Shown here in pieces: positions 37,462-50,400 of a DNA stretch of 64,000 nucleotides; the first letter of the stretch is position 1; each line of letters starts with the position of its first letter. Below the pieces are notes generated by a model. The model was not told the DNA's origin and searched no databases. It saw only the letters and a program-made list of their open reading frames with translations. The DNA is taken from positions 619,006 to 683,005 of the forward strand of contig QAOA01003578.1 of the NCBI GenBank assembly GCA_003255065.1, written 5' to 3'. Source of the stretch: Cercis canadensis (Eukaryota > Streptophyta > Magnoliopsida > Fabales > Fabaceae). A program made the position numbers and the translations under genes.

Positions 37462-38163
37462 CTGGATTTCTATCAAACAAATAATAACCTGCTCAAAGCC
37501 AGAATATATAAAAGCAACGACTTAGGACACAATTAAGTGAATTTTTTTTTTTAAACCAAGCAAATAAAGAAATAATTAGACGTTTGAAAAAAAAAAAAAA
37601 TCATCACGAATCCGGTCAAACACAAAAAAAATTAAATAATAAAAATTGAGCTAGAAAATTCTCAACCACCCAGCTCCGATAACTCTATCCCTTACTTAAA
37701 GAGTAAATTAGAAGTTTAAACCAAAAATGTTCAGTTTTGTTGGCTGAAGAAGCGAGAAAAATATAATTCCCATAATAATCAACAAAAAATAGAAACAAAT
37801 ATTTCTTCTGTTTTTGAGATGATAACAGAGCTCACAGGGCTAGATCTGGAAGCAAAATCAGCATAAAAAGGGAAAAACTGGAGTCCAATTTACCAAAAAT
37901 GGGGAAAATGAAAAAGAAGAGGGAACAGTTTCAATTTCTTGACCAAAAGTAGAAAAGGCTTCGAACAGTTTGTTCCCCAAACAGATCTGGGAGACTTAAA
38001 TATTCATCTTCCAAAAATCAAAACCAAGTGATTTGAGAAGAAGAAGGAGAAGAACAGAGAAGATCTATGAACGCAGCTAGAAAATCAATTCCAGATGGGC
38101 AGAGTTTCTAAAAATTGTACCAAACACAGCTAACCATGGAGGAAATAGAAAGAGCAAAAATAC
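37462..38163 (-). other. Likely intron in the 5' leader of the gene at 36461-37457
   Basis: On the minus strand a donor CAG/GTATTT lies at 38163 and an acceptor ATCCAG lies four bases before the ATG, at 37462. The sequence between is AT-rich with no in-frame coding extension. A leader exon of roughly 230 bases would run from near 38400 to 38164. This is inferred from splice motifs only. Confidence 0.5.
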
Positions 38164-38426
38164 CTGTAAGCTTGACTGTACAGCTCCTTCTCAGAGATTG
38201 AAGACTCAAACTCTCCAAAATTATTCACAGAAAAAATTGAAAATTAGCCGAAAATAGAATGGAAAATTGAGGAAAGGCTTTGGCTATGATTTATAGAGAG
38301 AGAGAGAGAGAAAATGGAAACGAAGAGAAAGGAGAAAGGAAAGCAAAGGAGAGGCAGGCAGTGGAGGTGGGGAGGATGCAGGAGCTGCAGGTTCCAACCA
38401 CACTTCCTTGGTTTATATTTATTTTA

Positions 38427-38436
38427 TATTTATATA
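38427..38436 (-). promoter_or_regulatory. Candidate TATA box of the gene at 36461-37457
   Basis: TATATAAATA on the minus strand, upstream of the proposed leader exon. A GA-rich stretch at 38297-38313 (plus strand) would fall in the leader. Confidence 0.45.
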
Positions 38437-39940
38437 TTAATTATTATTTAAATTTGTTTTATTTGGTTCTGTTTCAGTTTGTTTTGTATTTAATAATTTT
38501 CAGATTTTTTTTACTATTTTATAGATGTTTCATGCGGGCGGTGCCTCCCGCGAGAGATCGCATCGGTTTTCGCACCAAAAGCTCAACTCTCTCTCTCTGT
38601 CTCGGAAGTAATAAAATAATATTAAATTGTTGTTTTCAGAGAAAAGATCTTAAATATCAACGGATCCATTGGGAACGAGTCTTCCTTCCAGTTAGTAAAG
38701 TCATGAGGGCGTTTACCACAACAATAACACTCGCATCCTGGTGCCCACACGTGGCAGCCTATCGATTTTAGGACACAAAAACGCAATTTTTGGACTAGGT
38801 CGGCAACGGTTTAAATTTAAAGAGGAGCCATCACGGTTCAAAAACACAGGACCAATGAAACGACGCCGTCCGTTTGTTAGTACATGATAACATTTCACGA
38901 CTACGATATTTCACAAGAGAGAAATTAAATTAAAAAATTAATTTATTTAGAATTAAATTCTTTGAAGTTAAATAATGATTTTTCAAAATATATAATTTAT
39001 TTTTTGGAAGGCATAAACAGAATGTAAAATATTTTAAAAGTTGACTTAAAATAGTTAAATTCAGTTCAATTATTAATTTGGGTGCAAAAATTAAAATTTA
39101 GTTGGGCTCCAAACTCAGAAGGTGGGAATTGGGGACAACACTAAGATGGGAAAGTTTAGTAAAGCTCAAAAGATTTGAGAGACAAATATAGTGTGAACCA
39201 ATGTAAACTGTATTTTTATTGTATTATTTGTATAGACTTATTTTATTGAGCATGATAACAACATTCCAATTATAATTTTAGGAGTCGGTTGATGCATAAT
39301 TTGTGAATGACCTGGCCAGCAAAAGTCATTTTTACATTTCTAAGGAAAATATCCTCTTCATGAAAATCCTTTCCCTTCGCAAGTCATAGTATTGCTTTTC
39401 TTTTCCTAATTCTTATTGGTGTACTCTTTTCATTTTCGAAAAATAAAAGAAAAGAGAAAATTTAGAGAAAAGCTTAATGATTCATGTTTACAGTTAACTA
39501 GTTACAGCCTCTTGCAATGCACAGAGATGTTAAATGAAGAGAAAAAAAAAAAAAGTAGGAGAGAGTAGCTACAAGAGAAAAGAGAGAGAGAAAAAAAGAC
39601 TTAAAGAGCGAGTAGTATTGTCTTTGATAGGCACACTCTTAAAAAAATATTCTCAATTAGTTGTATATAAGAACAAGCTTCAGCCTCATGTGTTGCACAA
39701 GCGAATATTAAAAATAGAGAAAACTACTTGTGAAAAGAGAAAAAAAAATAAACAAAGTTATGAGAGAGGTAAAAAAGCGAATACCATTACTTTTAATAGT
39801 TGCACTCTCAAAAAAAAAAAAAAAGGCTCTCAATTAATTATATATAAAGATTTGTTTTACACAATAATTTGATTGAAATTTTCATGCAAATAATTTAATA
39901 GTTAGTGTTTTGTGTGAGAGTGACTGAGTGAGAGGCTAAG

Positions 39941-39941
<1 letters not shown>

Positions 39942-39974
<33 letters not shown>
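39942..39974. repeat. (AT)n microsatellite
   Basis: Uninterrupted AT run of about 33 bases directly beside a family D repeat. Confidence 0.9.
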
Positions 39975-39976
<2 letters not shown>

Positions 39977-39980
39977 AAAA

Positions 39981-40190
39981 TTCTATGATATCACATTAGT
40001 ATATTATATTATATTAATGTGACAAGTATATATAAATTTTATATATTATTAGATATAAATATAATTTATCTTATTTTTTAAATAAACTTAAAAATAATTA
40101 ATTTGTACATATATTATTCACACATTAATTATTCTCATATAATATGATATATTACATAAATACTAAAAATATCTCAAAAATCTCCTTTAT
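39981..40190. repeat. AT-rich dispersed repeat, family D, copy 2
   Basis: Begins TTCTATGATATCACATTAG. Ordered blocks such as ATAATTTATCTTATTTT, ACTTAAAAATAATTAATT, ATTCACACATTAATTATTCT and ATATAATATGATATATTACA are shared with 41308-41508 and more weakly with 21970-22150. Confidence 0.6.
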
Positions 40191-41307
40191 TTATATATAT
40201 ATATATAGACAGATATTATCCTCCTTATCCTTAACCCCGATTCTATAAAATTACTCATTTATATCTCAATTTCTATCCCTCTATCCATTTTTCATACCCT
40301 ATATCCATACTTGATTGGGTGAATTGGGTCAAATTTACATACCAATCTTGATCTTGAGATTATAATAAGGATAGAAAATATGCTGAGAATGATGGGTGAA
40401 GTGGAGAGACACTTGGGTGGGCGTGAGTTGTGACAAGTGCTGCATGAGTTGCATCGGAATTTGATGGGATAGGGAGACAGTGTAACATAAAATATAGAAC
40501 AAAAGTAGACACTTGGTGGTCAATAGGGATAGGGCACCTTCCCAAAACCAAACACTACACGCTCCACTCTTTTGCTCTTTCTTCACAAATTGCAACTCAT
40601 ACTAATTATTTACTCCACGTGATATCATTGAGTCATCATTATCAATACATAAATGCTAATTTTACTTTGATTTTTCTTTTATAGGACGTGACTTATGACA
40701 CATTTAAATGAATTTTTATTATTTAATTTTTAAACTGTATCATGTTAATATAATTAAATGATAAATTTAAAATTAAAACAATAAAAAATCACTTATATGT
40801 GACAAAAATGTAAGATAGGATCATAGGAGCACTTTTCTACATTTCTACCACTCTTTTCCTTATCCGTTTTGATATTCAATAGTGGATCTACATATATTTT
40901 GGGGAATGGCTATTCTGATATTTTCAAAATTCACAATTTTCTATGAATATTGCTATATTTTTTATTTATTTATAAAATGTGTATTTGATACCCTAAAATT
41001 TGAATACTTTCTTAAGACCCTTAATTATTTTCAGTTTGGTCTCCCAATATTCTAATCCATGATCCACCCTTACTCATATTTGTAGGCTTTAGTTTAATTT
41101 GGGTCTTTCATAAGTTCAATTAAAATTTTAAGACATTGATTAAATTAGAGTTTATAGCTATAAGAAAATACAAAAAACATAGCAATGAGGGTTAAATATA
41201 TATTTCCACTTTAAATCTCACCTTGGCCGGTTTAGAAATTTCTTTATACATAAATATTGGACAATTGAAAAAGAATAAGTAATAATGATGAAATTTTTAG
41301 CGGGGAT

Positions 41308-41508
41308 TCTATGATATTATATGTATATATCATATTACACTGACGTGACAAACATACATAATTTTTATATTTTATTTGATATAAAATTAATTTATCTTAT
41401 TTTCTTAAAGAAACTTAAAAATAGTTAATTCGTATGCATGTCATTCACATGTTGACTATTCTTATATAATATAGCATATAACAAAATATCTATAAAAAAA
41501 AAACCCCT
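41308..41508. repeat. AT-rich dispersed repeat, family D, copy 3
   Basis: Begins TTCTATGATATTATATG and shares with 39981-40190 the blocks ATTAATTTATCTTATTTTC, ACTTAAAAATAGTTAATTC, ATTCACATGTTGACTATTCT and ATATAATATAGCATATAACA. Same orientation as that copy, about 1.3 kb away. Confidence 0.6.
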
Positions 41509-42534
41509 ATTTTTAATTTCACTAAAAAATGTGGGCATTTGGCTTCTACCAAGCAAGATGACAGATCAAATACTTCTCATTTTTAATTTTCTTGTAGGTA
41601 ACAACAATGGGAAAAATAAATCCAATTTTTTTATATTTTTAATTTTTTTTGTTACTTTCTCGATTTGGGCCTTTCTAACCAAATAGTATTTAGAATCATG
41701 TCAAGCTATAATTGTCAATTCTATATAAGCAGTGATTACGCTTTAATCTATTTTTAACTTCTAAGTGATAAGCAATGGAACTTTGAGTAGAGATTTGGAG
41801 TTGGGATCTCTTTGCCGCAAAGGATTTTGCCATCAATAGTGTTGTGGGTCAAGGTGTTATTTAAAGTGACATGTTACTCAAGAATCTTAGCAAAGAAAAA
41901 AGGGGAAAAAAAACATGTTGATGAAGAGACCATAAAATTATTGACAAAACTAGAGACAAGAATCTTTTATTGTAGCTATGCTTCCCGAATGGTAGGGCAC
42001 AATATTTCCATCCCTTAATAAAGAAGAACAGTCATATCATCAATTAGGGACACTCAAAATTGTAAATTATTGTTATTGTCTATACCTAAATCTTTGAAAA
42101 ATTACACATATATTTTTATCAATTAAAATTCCAGCTATAGAATGTCTTATACTTCTTTTATAGATTTCATCTTATCAATTTTAACAAAATTTTAACTTAA
42201 ACTACTTATCATTTTAATATTTTTAATTAAAATTTTGGGTTCGAAACCACAGATTCTAAGAATTATCAAATTCTTCATAGAATTTTTACATTCCTCTATA
42301 TGTTTGATGAGAGGCACATCATGTTGATAGTAGTCTGCAAAGACCATCTTGTACATGTAATCCAGGGTAGCATTCGTGGCAATCATCACTATCTCTAGAG
42401 GGAATGTTATGACTTTGTAAAATAGATTTAGTGGAGGGTGAAACTACCCCTCTCTCTCTCTCACCGATAAATTTTGGGTGAAATTAATTTGTAATTTTGG
42501 TACCAATAATAATAATTTTAAAACTTAAATGATC

Positions 42535-42656
42535 NNNNNNNNNNNNNNNNNNNNNNNNNNNNNNNNNNNNNNNNNNNNNNNNNNNNNNNNNNNNNNNNNN
42601 NNNNNNNNNNNNNNNNNNNNNNNNNNNNNNNNNNNNNNNNNNNNNNNNNNNNNNNN
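42535..42656. other. Assembly gap (122 Ns)
   Basis: Run of N only. Flanks are AT-rich spacer with no interrupted gene visible on either side. Confidence 0.99.
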
Positions 42657-43410
42657 GCTTGCCCTTTTAACTTTTATAGGGTGACTGATGCGATTTTTCT
42701 TTATATGTTGGATGTGGGACTCATTGATAGATAAGTGCCCTTAGTTTTGTTTGATGGGGTGTTATGCTTTTGTAAGTGATATTTTAGTTTTTGTACATAA
42801 TTATAATTATATATTGTATTTATTTGATATAATTTATATAATTTAAATTTTATTAATTTACTGAATTATTTTAATATAACTAATACGTTTATTCAATAAA
42901 AATTGAATTATATTAATTATATCAAACTAATACAATATAAAATAAAAATTATGTAAAAAATTAAAAAATATAACTTATATCACATCTATTGTTTGATTGA
43001 AGAAAGCTTCTAAACTATTAATTATCAAAGTTTAACCAATTTGTTTGGCAAATCACAAGTGGGTATCCATCATCTTCCTAATCCTACCCCTTTATTTGAG
43101 ACAAGGATATTAAATGATTTTTGCTTCATATTTTCCTTATTTTATTTTTAAATACATTTTTGATGTGAGAATGTTGCTTAAATATAACAGGATAAACGTT
43201 TTGATGGGCATTGCTCCATGTGAAGCCACGTCATCTTCATTAAATGGGCAGCTGGGCATTGCTTTTGTTAAACGTTGGCTAACTTTGTGAATCTTAAATT
43301 ATTGTGTTCCACTTTATAATTAACAAAACGTATAAACAGCCGGTAAACAAAGTAATATTTTATTAATAAAACCTGCAAAACCTGAAAAAAAACACGGAGA
43401 AGTCATTTCA

Positions 43411-43434
43411 GGGGGGTGTAGCATAGCACCCCCC
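43411..43434. repeat. Perfect G/C hairpin
   Basis: GGGGGGTG at 43411-43418 pairs with CACCCCCC at 43427-43434 around the loop TAGCATAG, and is followed by TAGATT. Related degenerate sequences (GCACCTCCCTAGATTG near 31128, GTGCTACTCCTCTAGAAG near 16554) suggest it belongs to a dispersed repeat. It stands out in otherwise AT-rich DNA. Confidence 0.7.
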
Positions 43435-45189
43435 TAGATTCAAAATCGACACTAACTAATGGGAAAAATAGTAAAATAGAAACAAGCCTCATATCCTTTT
43501 TTCTTTTTCTCATCATTCCGTTGACGTATATAATAACTTTATTAAAAATCTATTGCGTGCCTTGGCAATAATAGGAATTTGCACATGCTTTGTGTCCAAT
43601 TTTAAGGCGTGGGATAGGTAATCATGATTTGACATTTCAAATTGATCAATTTTCTTAACCATTTTCGTCCAAATACCAAATATGAAATTCTATGTACTCA
43701 CCACTTTCAGTTGGATCACATCATTGGGTTAAGAAACAAAGTCAACCAAGATCTTTATAATGTTGCAAAAAGACAACAACAAAAAAATGAAAAACTTTTT
43801 AAGGATACACTCCAGCAAAAAGAAAAAGAAATTTTCATTTCATTTTATTTTTGGTAATTATTTTCCATTTTATCTATGATGCTGATACATCAACACAAGC
43901 TTTCCTCTGACGTATGGGTCCTAGTTTGAGAGGAAATTGGAAATTGCGTCACTGGATTAGGAAGCATGGGGTGCCAAGAACTGTACTATTCACCTTGTAC
44001 AAGAAACAAGACAAAATATCTTAACTGATTACACTCATGTGTGATGGGTCCAAAAGGTCACACTAGAATTAAACACGCCACTGCTACATGCTTGGTGCAA
44101 AAAAGGCAACAAGTAGTAAAGGGAGAAAAGATTTACAAATTACAGAGATGAAAAATTATCCCCAAATCCATGTCCATAAATGAATTCTCAGGCCTCTCTA
44201 ATGCAGTTAAGGTAAGAAGTCTAGCCATTTGGTGTAAGCAAATAAAAGGAACTGTAAATTTGCATACATAGACGATAGAGAAGCAATGAATCCAAGTTGG
44301 GGAAGAGATGAAAATTATTGCTGCAACCTGATGATTGTTGAGCAATTTTCCAGTTGATCACTGGCGAGCCATTCTTCTACATTTTCATATTTTTTCATGG
44401 AAAGGCCTTGATGCTTAGATGCTAATAATATGGCTACATTTTGGACAACATCATGCGTTCTTAACTCCAAAGAATAACGGCCTTATATCATACAAAAGTC
44501 TTATAGTTTATAAATGCATATATCAAAGTTATTTCAAACATCTTCCATTTGTCAATGTGTTTAAACAAGCCCAAACCAACAGATGGTTACAAAAACATCT
44601 TCCATTGCGACACTACTATAATCTTCACTCCCTTAGTACTGTGTCGCAATCCTAAGGTCTTGACTTGAGAGCAAAAGCAACTTTCTGCGATGGTTGAATG
44701 AAATATGAATTGAATCGAATCCAACGTACACCTGTTTTCTATCCAAGAGTATCCATCAAAGTCAAATTCAAATTTGGCTGCCTCAACAATTTCGCAAACC
44801 GACTTGCAACTTGCAAGCTCAACATCAAAATTCTTCAGACATTATAAATTAGGAAATTCCAACCAAGTCCTTTCATTTTTTTTGGCCAAAGAAAAGAAAA
44901 GAAAAGAAAATGGTGGTGTGCTGAAAATGGCATGCCGAGATGGCGAAAAGTAGCCACAAAATTAACTTGAAAAAAAGAGTGTTATGGATAATGATCTAAC
45001 GCATTAGGCTTACGCATACTCATAGAACTATACAAGGGACCTAGTTCTTGGTTACCCAAAATTCCAATTGCCAACTTAGTATAACTATAACGTCAAACAT
45101 GGCCACTGCCAATTTATTCCAACACAGATAGCCTGTGAATTCTAAATCGTTTAACATGATTTAATTGAAATTTAAGTATACATAAAGTT

Positions 45190-46447
45190 TGAAACAGTGT
45201 CAAAGTAATTCCATTACTCTACTTATATTTCCCCACAGTTTATGACTTCTGAGTCAACAATCGGTCAATTAAATGCAATACTGACAAATGACTTGAGGAG
45301 ATCATTTTCTAAATTTTCATAACTCACTTCAATTAGTTTAATCATATCAGCTTGCGTATTTGTAGTATCCATTGGATTAGGCTTTTTTAATCATCGCAGC
45401 ATATGTTTCCACCCTAAGATATCCTTGTTTTTCAATGAACTTGCGATGGTCACAATGGCAATTGGCAACCACTCACACATAGCAACAACCATAATGGCTA
45501 TAGAAAGAAATTTAGGACTTGCAACAGATTCATCAAGTTTGGCCTTCTCCTTAAATAAATTCCTTTTCTAACAAAGCTTTTAAGAAAAATTCTTTGAGTA
45601 TTCATTTTGTCACATAACACTTATCGACTTATATTAGTCATTACGATTTTGAAAGTTTTGTGCTGCTTTGGGGTAAGAATGCCTATTTCATGCAATTTAA
45701 GCTCACCTCAAAGATCATCTAGGATGACAAGAACACTTTTCTCTTTCATTAACCTATCACATAGACAAGCAGCTCTTCCGGGTACACTTTCCTCCTCAAA
45801 TTTGAGTCCCAACTTTTCAGCAATTTGTCCTTGGATTCCCCTTAGGGCTGGGTTCCATGTTACAGTTGCTAAGACTACCACATCAAATGACTTGTCTTGT
45901 TGAGCTTCCTTAGCGACATGTATGACAAGAGTAGTCTTCCCCACACCGCCCTAGCCCATACACTCCTATCATATTCAAATTAGGACTTGTCAGTGTCTTC
46001 ATAATGCACTTGAGCTGTTGAGCATTGCAACCCTTGATTCAAAATCCTCTTCAACAATTGTGGTTGATGAAAAGGTCTCCATCGGAGCTTTTAGGTAAGA
46101 AACGTGATCAAATTTTCCCTCGTCCTTAATTTAGACAATTTTTGAAACCTGGTGAAGGAATACCCTGTATTTGCCTGGTCTTTCATCTTTATCAAGCTCC
46201 TCTGCGTTCACAGCAATCTTATCCACTTCATCTAGCCACCTGAGAACACCAGCTTCTAGTTCTTCCCCATTTCTTTTTTGAGGCAGCATCAACTCTCTGT
46301 TGGACACTATCTCTTAGATGCTGCAGTTTCTCAGCTTCTTCCTTCAACTCTTCAACGTTACTCTGGTAGAAAATCACATAGCCCACCTGCCTTGCTATTG
46401 GTGCCACCGTATTCTCGAAGAATTTGTCAACAGCTTTAGAGACAAAT
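45190..46447 (-). pseudogene. CC-NBS (CNL) disease-resistance gene fragment
   Basis: Read on the minus strand, the segment carries the parts of an RPS2/RPS5-like (At4g27190-type) intracellular immune receptor in order: coiled-coil region (KAVDKFFENTVAPIARQVG, VEELKEEAEKLQHLRDSVQ; LRWLDEVDKI in another frame), NB-ARC P-loop (MIGVYGLG then GVGKTTLVIHVA after a frame change), LATVTWNPALRGIQGQIAEK, and kinase-2 (VLVILDD, followed by TGA where tryptophan is usual). Next come a GELKLHEIGI block and, in a different frame, FLSIAIMVVAMCEWLPIAIV, matching the GLPLA region. No leucine-rich repeats and no start methionine were found. Several frameshifts and stops show it is dead. Intact relatives detect pathogen effectors in the cytoplasm. 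Half of a family B MITE lies about 270 bp upstream. Confidence 0.85.
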
Positions 46448-46719
46448 CACATAAACCTTTTTTAGCAAAATGAAATCAAATTATAAACACAATATTTGTT
46501 GGAAGTAAATCTAAAAAATGTTGTGTTCAGTAAATGAGTTACCAGAAAAATACTTTAGTAAGATGTCAAAAAAGGCAGCGGTGAGAATAAGCAATAACTA
46601 AGAGATGAATATCATAGATATTGGATCAGAACAAATATTAAACTTATATTACCTTGAAAACACAAACACCAATGGAGCAAGTGTTCTTCACTACTATTTG
46701 AAGCTGACAGTAAAATAAA

Positions 46720-46960
46720 GGCTTAATTGTAATTTTAGTCTCCCTATTTTAACAACTCAAACTTTTTGATCCCTCTTTTTTAAAAATAAACTATTGAGTC
46801 TCTCTATATTTATAAATTGTACACTTTTGGTCTTTTTATTTTTAAGTCATAATTCTTAAATTTATTTCAAGATGTAAAGTTCTTTGATTCATAATTTCAC
46901 TGTTTAGATTAAAAAGTTACGTCTTGTGAATCTTGCCACTCAATTTCAGCTCGATCTAAC
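46720..46960. mobile_element. Mutator-type MITE, family B, left half only
   Basis: Starts GGCTTAATTGTAATTTTAG and follows the left arm of the 1779 and 3350 copies through TCAGCTCGATCTAAC at 46960, where similarity stops abruptly just before the element's centre. The other arm is absent, so this is a truncated copy, and it is more diverged than the two full ones. Confidence 0.75.
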
Positions 46961-47431
46961 ATTTTTCTATTAAAATTTTCTGCATACAGACAGCAACTTA
47001 CCACGAAGCACCGACGCTTGCTTGTTTAATCCTCTTGTCTTTTTCTATCAACTTTCCACAAAGCACCGAAGCTTGTCTGACCCTCTTTTCTTTTGCCGCC
47101 ATCTTCATTTGATTATGATGAATTCAACTAAATTCAAGTCATGCCATGTAGGTAAGAATAGAAAAACAAAATTTACATTTCTTTGATTTTTTCCCCAAAA
47201 ATATGACAACGCTAGCTGAACCAAATTTCACTTGTTATACAACATTACTTTTGGAATCAGTACCATATCACATTACAATGCAAGAACAGAAAACTTAAGA
47301 ATCAATAATTTATGAAACAACACTAAATGAGAGAGAGAGATTTGAACAATGTCTCAAGTCCTAAAGAGATATCACTTTACACCTCTCTTAAAAATTTCTA
47401 AAATGTGGAGAGACAGTGGTGGTTCAGCGCT

Positions 47432-50400
47432 TCAAGATGAGGCTGGTTCAGATTCAGAAGCGGCAGCAGCTCGTTTTTTGGCAAAGTATTCTTCAGCACG
47501 TGCAAGGTTTTTAGCAACAGAGGGCTTTACCCACTTCTTACGCCCAGGAAGTACAGTGAGGGAACAGCCAGCAGTCTCAAGCTTCTCCTTTGCTGATGTT
47601 GAAAAGGCACGAGCTTTTATTGTCAACTTCTTGCTTAGTTCCCCTTCACCCAGAATCTGAGACCAAACATTAAAAAAGCCTATCATCTACCAATATAGCT
47701 TTGCATGTATGAAACCATGTAAAAGCAAGCATCAAGCCATACTTTGTATGTTTCTTATTATGTGTATGACAGTTGTGATTATTCTTGTTCTTATTTATGA
47801 ATAATGTTTTCCTTTGCTTAAGCCATTAGATAATACAAAAAACTTTTTTGTACTTAGGACATAGTAAAAAACTTCAAATTTAGCAGAAACATAACAAGAA
47901 AGCAGGGGAGCTCATACTATGATAAGAGGGGTGTTCTACAAATTAAGAAAAATCCAGTAAACTCTTTCAATTGAGTATAAACTGCCTAACTCTAGTAGTC
48001 TGTAACATCAAATCTCCTAAAAGCATAAAACTGATACAGAAAGTGTAACTATAAGTTTCAATATGATAATGGTTGGTTCAATCATTTAGGAGCTCCATCA
48101 AGCCCAATATCAGTATAGAAATTTCCTTATACAGCATAATAGATGGGGTCTTGTAGACTCGTAGCAGGTTCCAAAATGAACTTCTGCCAAAAACCCAACA
48201 ACACTAATCTTTTATTGGGAAATAAAAAGAGGGAATAAAAATTAATAATGTATGAATTCATGTATCATGTCTATATCATAAGATGGTTCGGGAAGAAGCA
48301 AGAGAAAGCTAACACTTACTAAGTGAAAGGATCTTACATGTTAATTAATAAATTAACAAGTTAACAGTACCTTCAAAGGAAGTCTCCTTTCTCTTCCTGA
48401 TGGGTTAATCAAGCCCTTCTCCTTCAGTGTCTCTAGAGATACCTCTTCCCCGTCCTGAAATCCAGCTGCTTCTATATCCCTCAAGTTTACATGGACATGT
48501 TTGGGTAATCCCGCACGCATACCTTTTCAAACAGATAACATTAATAAGCAAGAAGTTCTGTACTTATCAAGATCAAAGAAAAAATGTTTATGTACTGAAG
48601 CTTGATGTTATCCAAAATGCAATAATTCCTTTTGCCAAAAGATGCACCATGCAACGACATCATTAAAATCACTTACTCCTATTTACTCCCACTACTTCAA
48701 AAATCAACCTATTATAGATAGATTTGGCATCAGATCCACTCCCTTCTATAGATTTACCCTCTATCTACAGGAGATACCAATTTGAGGACATCTCAACTTG
48801 AGATAGAAAGTATATTTACATATTTAAGATTTTCAGAGAACATAGATGCTTAAATACTCATGATTGCTGCAAATTTACTCTCTCGAGGAAACTTGCCCTC
48901 TTTATTAGGACCTGCAACATCTTTGATAGGTTGATGATTGACATGGTTGCAGGAACCATGCAAAGGTAAAACTAATCAAGCAAAAGGGTGCAGCACGATA
49001 AAGTAGCAAACCATTTTAACATAAACGGGAATGATGAACACCAAAGTGCTGTGTACGACTACTCTTCCTAACATTTTTTATTTTAATGATTCTACCGAGA
49101 AGGAAAGAGGGTTCCACAGTGCAAAATAATATTTCTTTTGTAATTTTTTGAGAAAAGAAGAATTTTATTAAGTATAAAAGAAAGAATAGTACAGAGAAGG
49201 AGGACAAGGAATTGTCCTGAAAGACCACAAGTGCCAGAAATAAGCAAATCGGAAAGGAAAAAAATTAGTTCACAAGAGTTCTCAGATCCCTCTGCAAATC
49301 CATTAAAGTGATCCCCTTGAAACATCCATGAGCTTATACACAGAGGAGAACCAATCCATCCTACAGAAGCTGCAAGGCTAGGAATCTCTGGTTGGAAAGT
49401 ACAATATGCTCCAACCATTACTAGAAATTGTACCATAAATAGAGTCCAATCTACTACTTATACAAGGAATGGCCAACTTAGCTAGGAAATAGGACATTTG
49501 TGAGTTACTACAACCAGAAATTGTAACCACATCTGACTTCCATGAAAGCTCCACAATAATAGCATAACAGAAAGTGGTGACATCTCTATGCATTAGTAGC
49601 CTATAATTTTTCTATTATTGCTAGATGCAGCAGTTTTCCCTTTGCCCTCTTTGAAAGTAGGATGCCAACCAGACATATGCCAAACAGCACAAAGAATTCT
49701 ATATGAAGCACAGTCATGACACAAGAAGTGATATAACACCAACATGGCAACACAGCAAAATCCAAAACATAAAGATATAACATTGTGTGATATAAACACT
49801 GAAAAGGTATCTACTTGTAAGTAAGAAACATCAAATGATATATGAATACATGTCCAAGGTATATCGGTCTTGTGTTTAAACATGTCTGAAAAGTGATAAA
49901 AAGTGTTCAATAAATCAATGTGATATTTTCTGTTTAAATATTGGAACTAGGAGTTCTATAGTGAGGTGTAACAGTGTCTCATGGTCTGTTAGTGTTGTCA
50001 AACATGGAGACAACTCCAGTCACACTCCACATGGCTACCAAGTGAAATTGAGCAAAGAAAAGACAACTTCATTGAGATAGTTTCCTTTCTTTACCATTTT
50101 CCTGCCTTAGTCTCACTTCTTCAAACTGTAATGAGGTCGCAATTGCACTGTGAAGTTTGATTTGGGCATAATCAAGGTCTAGAACACTATGAAACAGTTG
50201 GTTTCATAGAACACCCAACTTAATACAGCAAAATGTCAAACTTACGAGTATGTATAATTCAAACCAAATGGTGTAATTGCCAAAAATCCAAGTTTATTCA
50301 TATAATTCAACTTAATATTTAGCAAAGCATCATTCATACAAGGTCCAAGTGGCCAAAAATCTCAAATTCTAAGAGGCATTCATCCAGGTACCAGAACCTT

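Larger units (their letters stand above)
38440..45189. other. AT-rich spacer with one sequencing gap, no supported gene
   Basis: No open frame here has a recognisable product; those at 39534-39872, 40335-40595, 43642-43857 and 44133-44345 look like chance frames. Notable items are an (AT)n run, two copies of repeat family D, the N gap at 42535-42656 and the G/C hairpin at 43411-43434, each listed separately. Confidence 0.5.

Noticed and set aside
38280-38771. 163-residue open frame on the plus strand
   Set aside because: It begins in a GA repeat and runs through the leader and promoter of the minus-strand gene at 36461-37457. The composition is low-complexity and no domain is visible.
43411-43438. 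Helitron 3' terminus
   Set aside because: The hairpin abuts CTAG directly without the usual 10-12 base spacer, and no 5' TC end or Rep/helicase sequence is visible. It is kept only as a hairpin.
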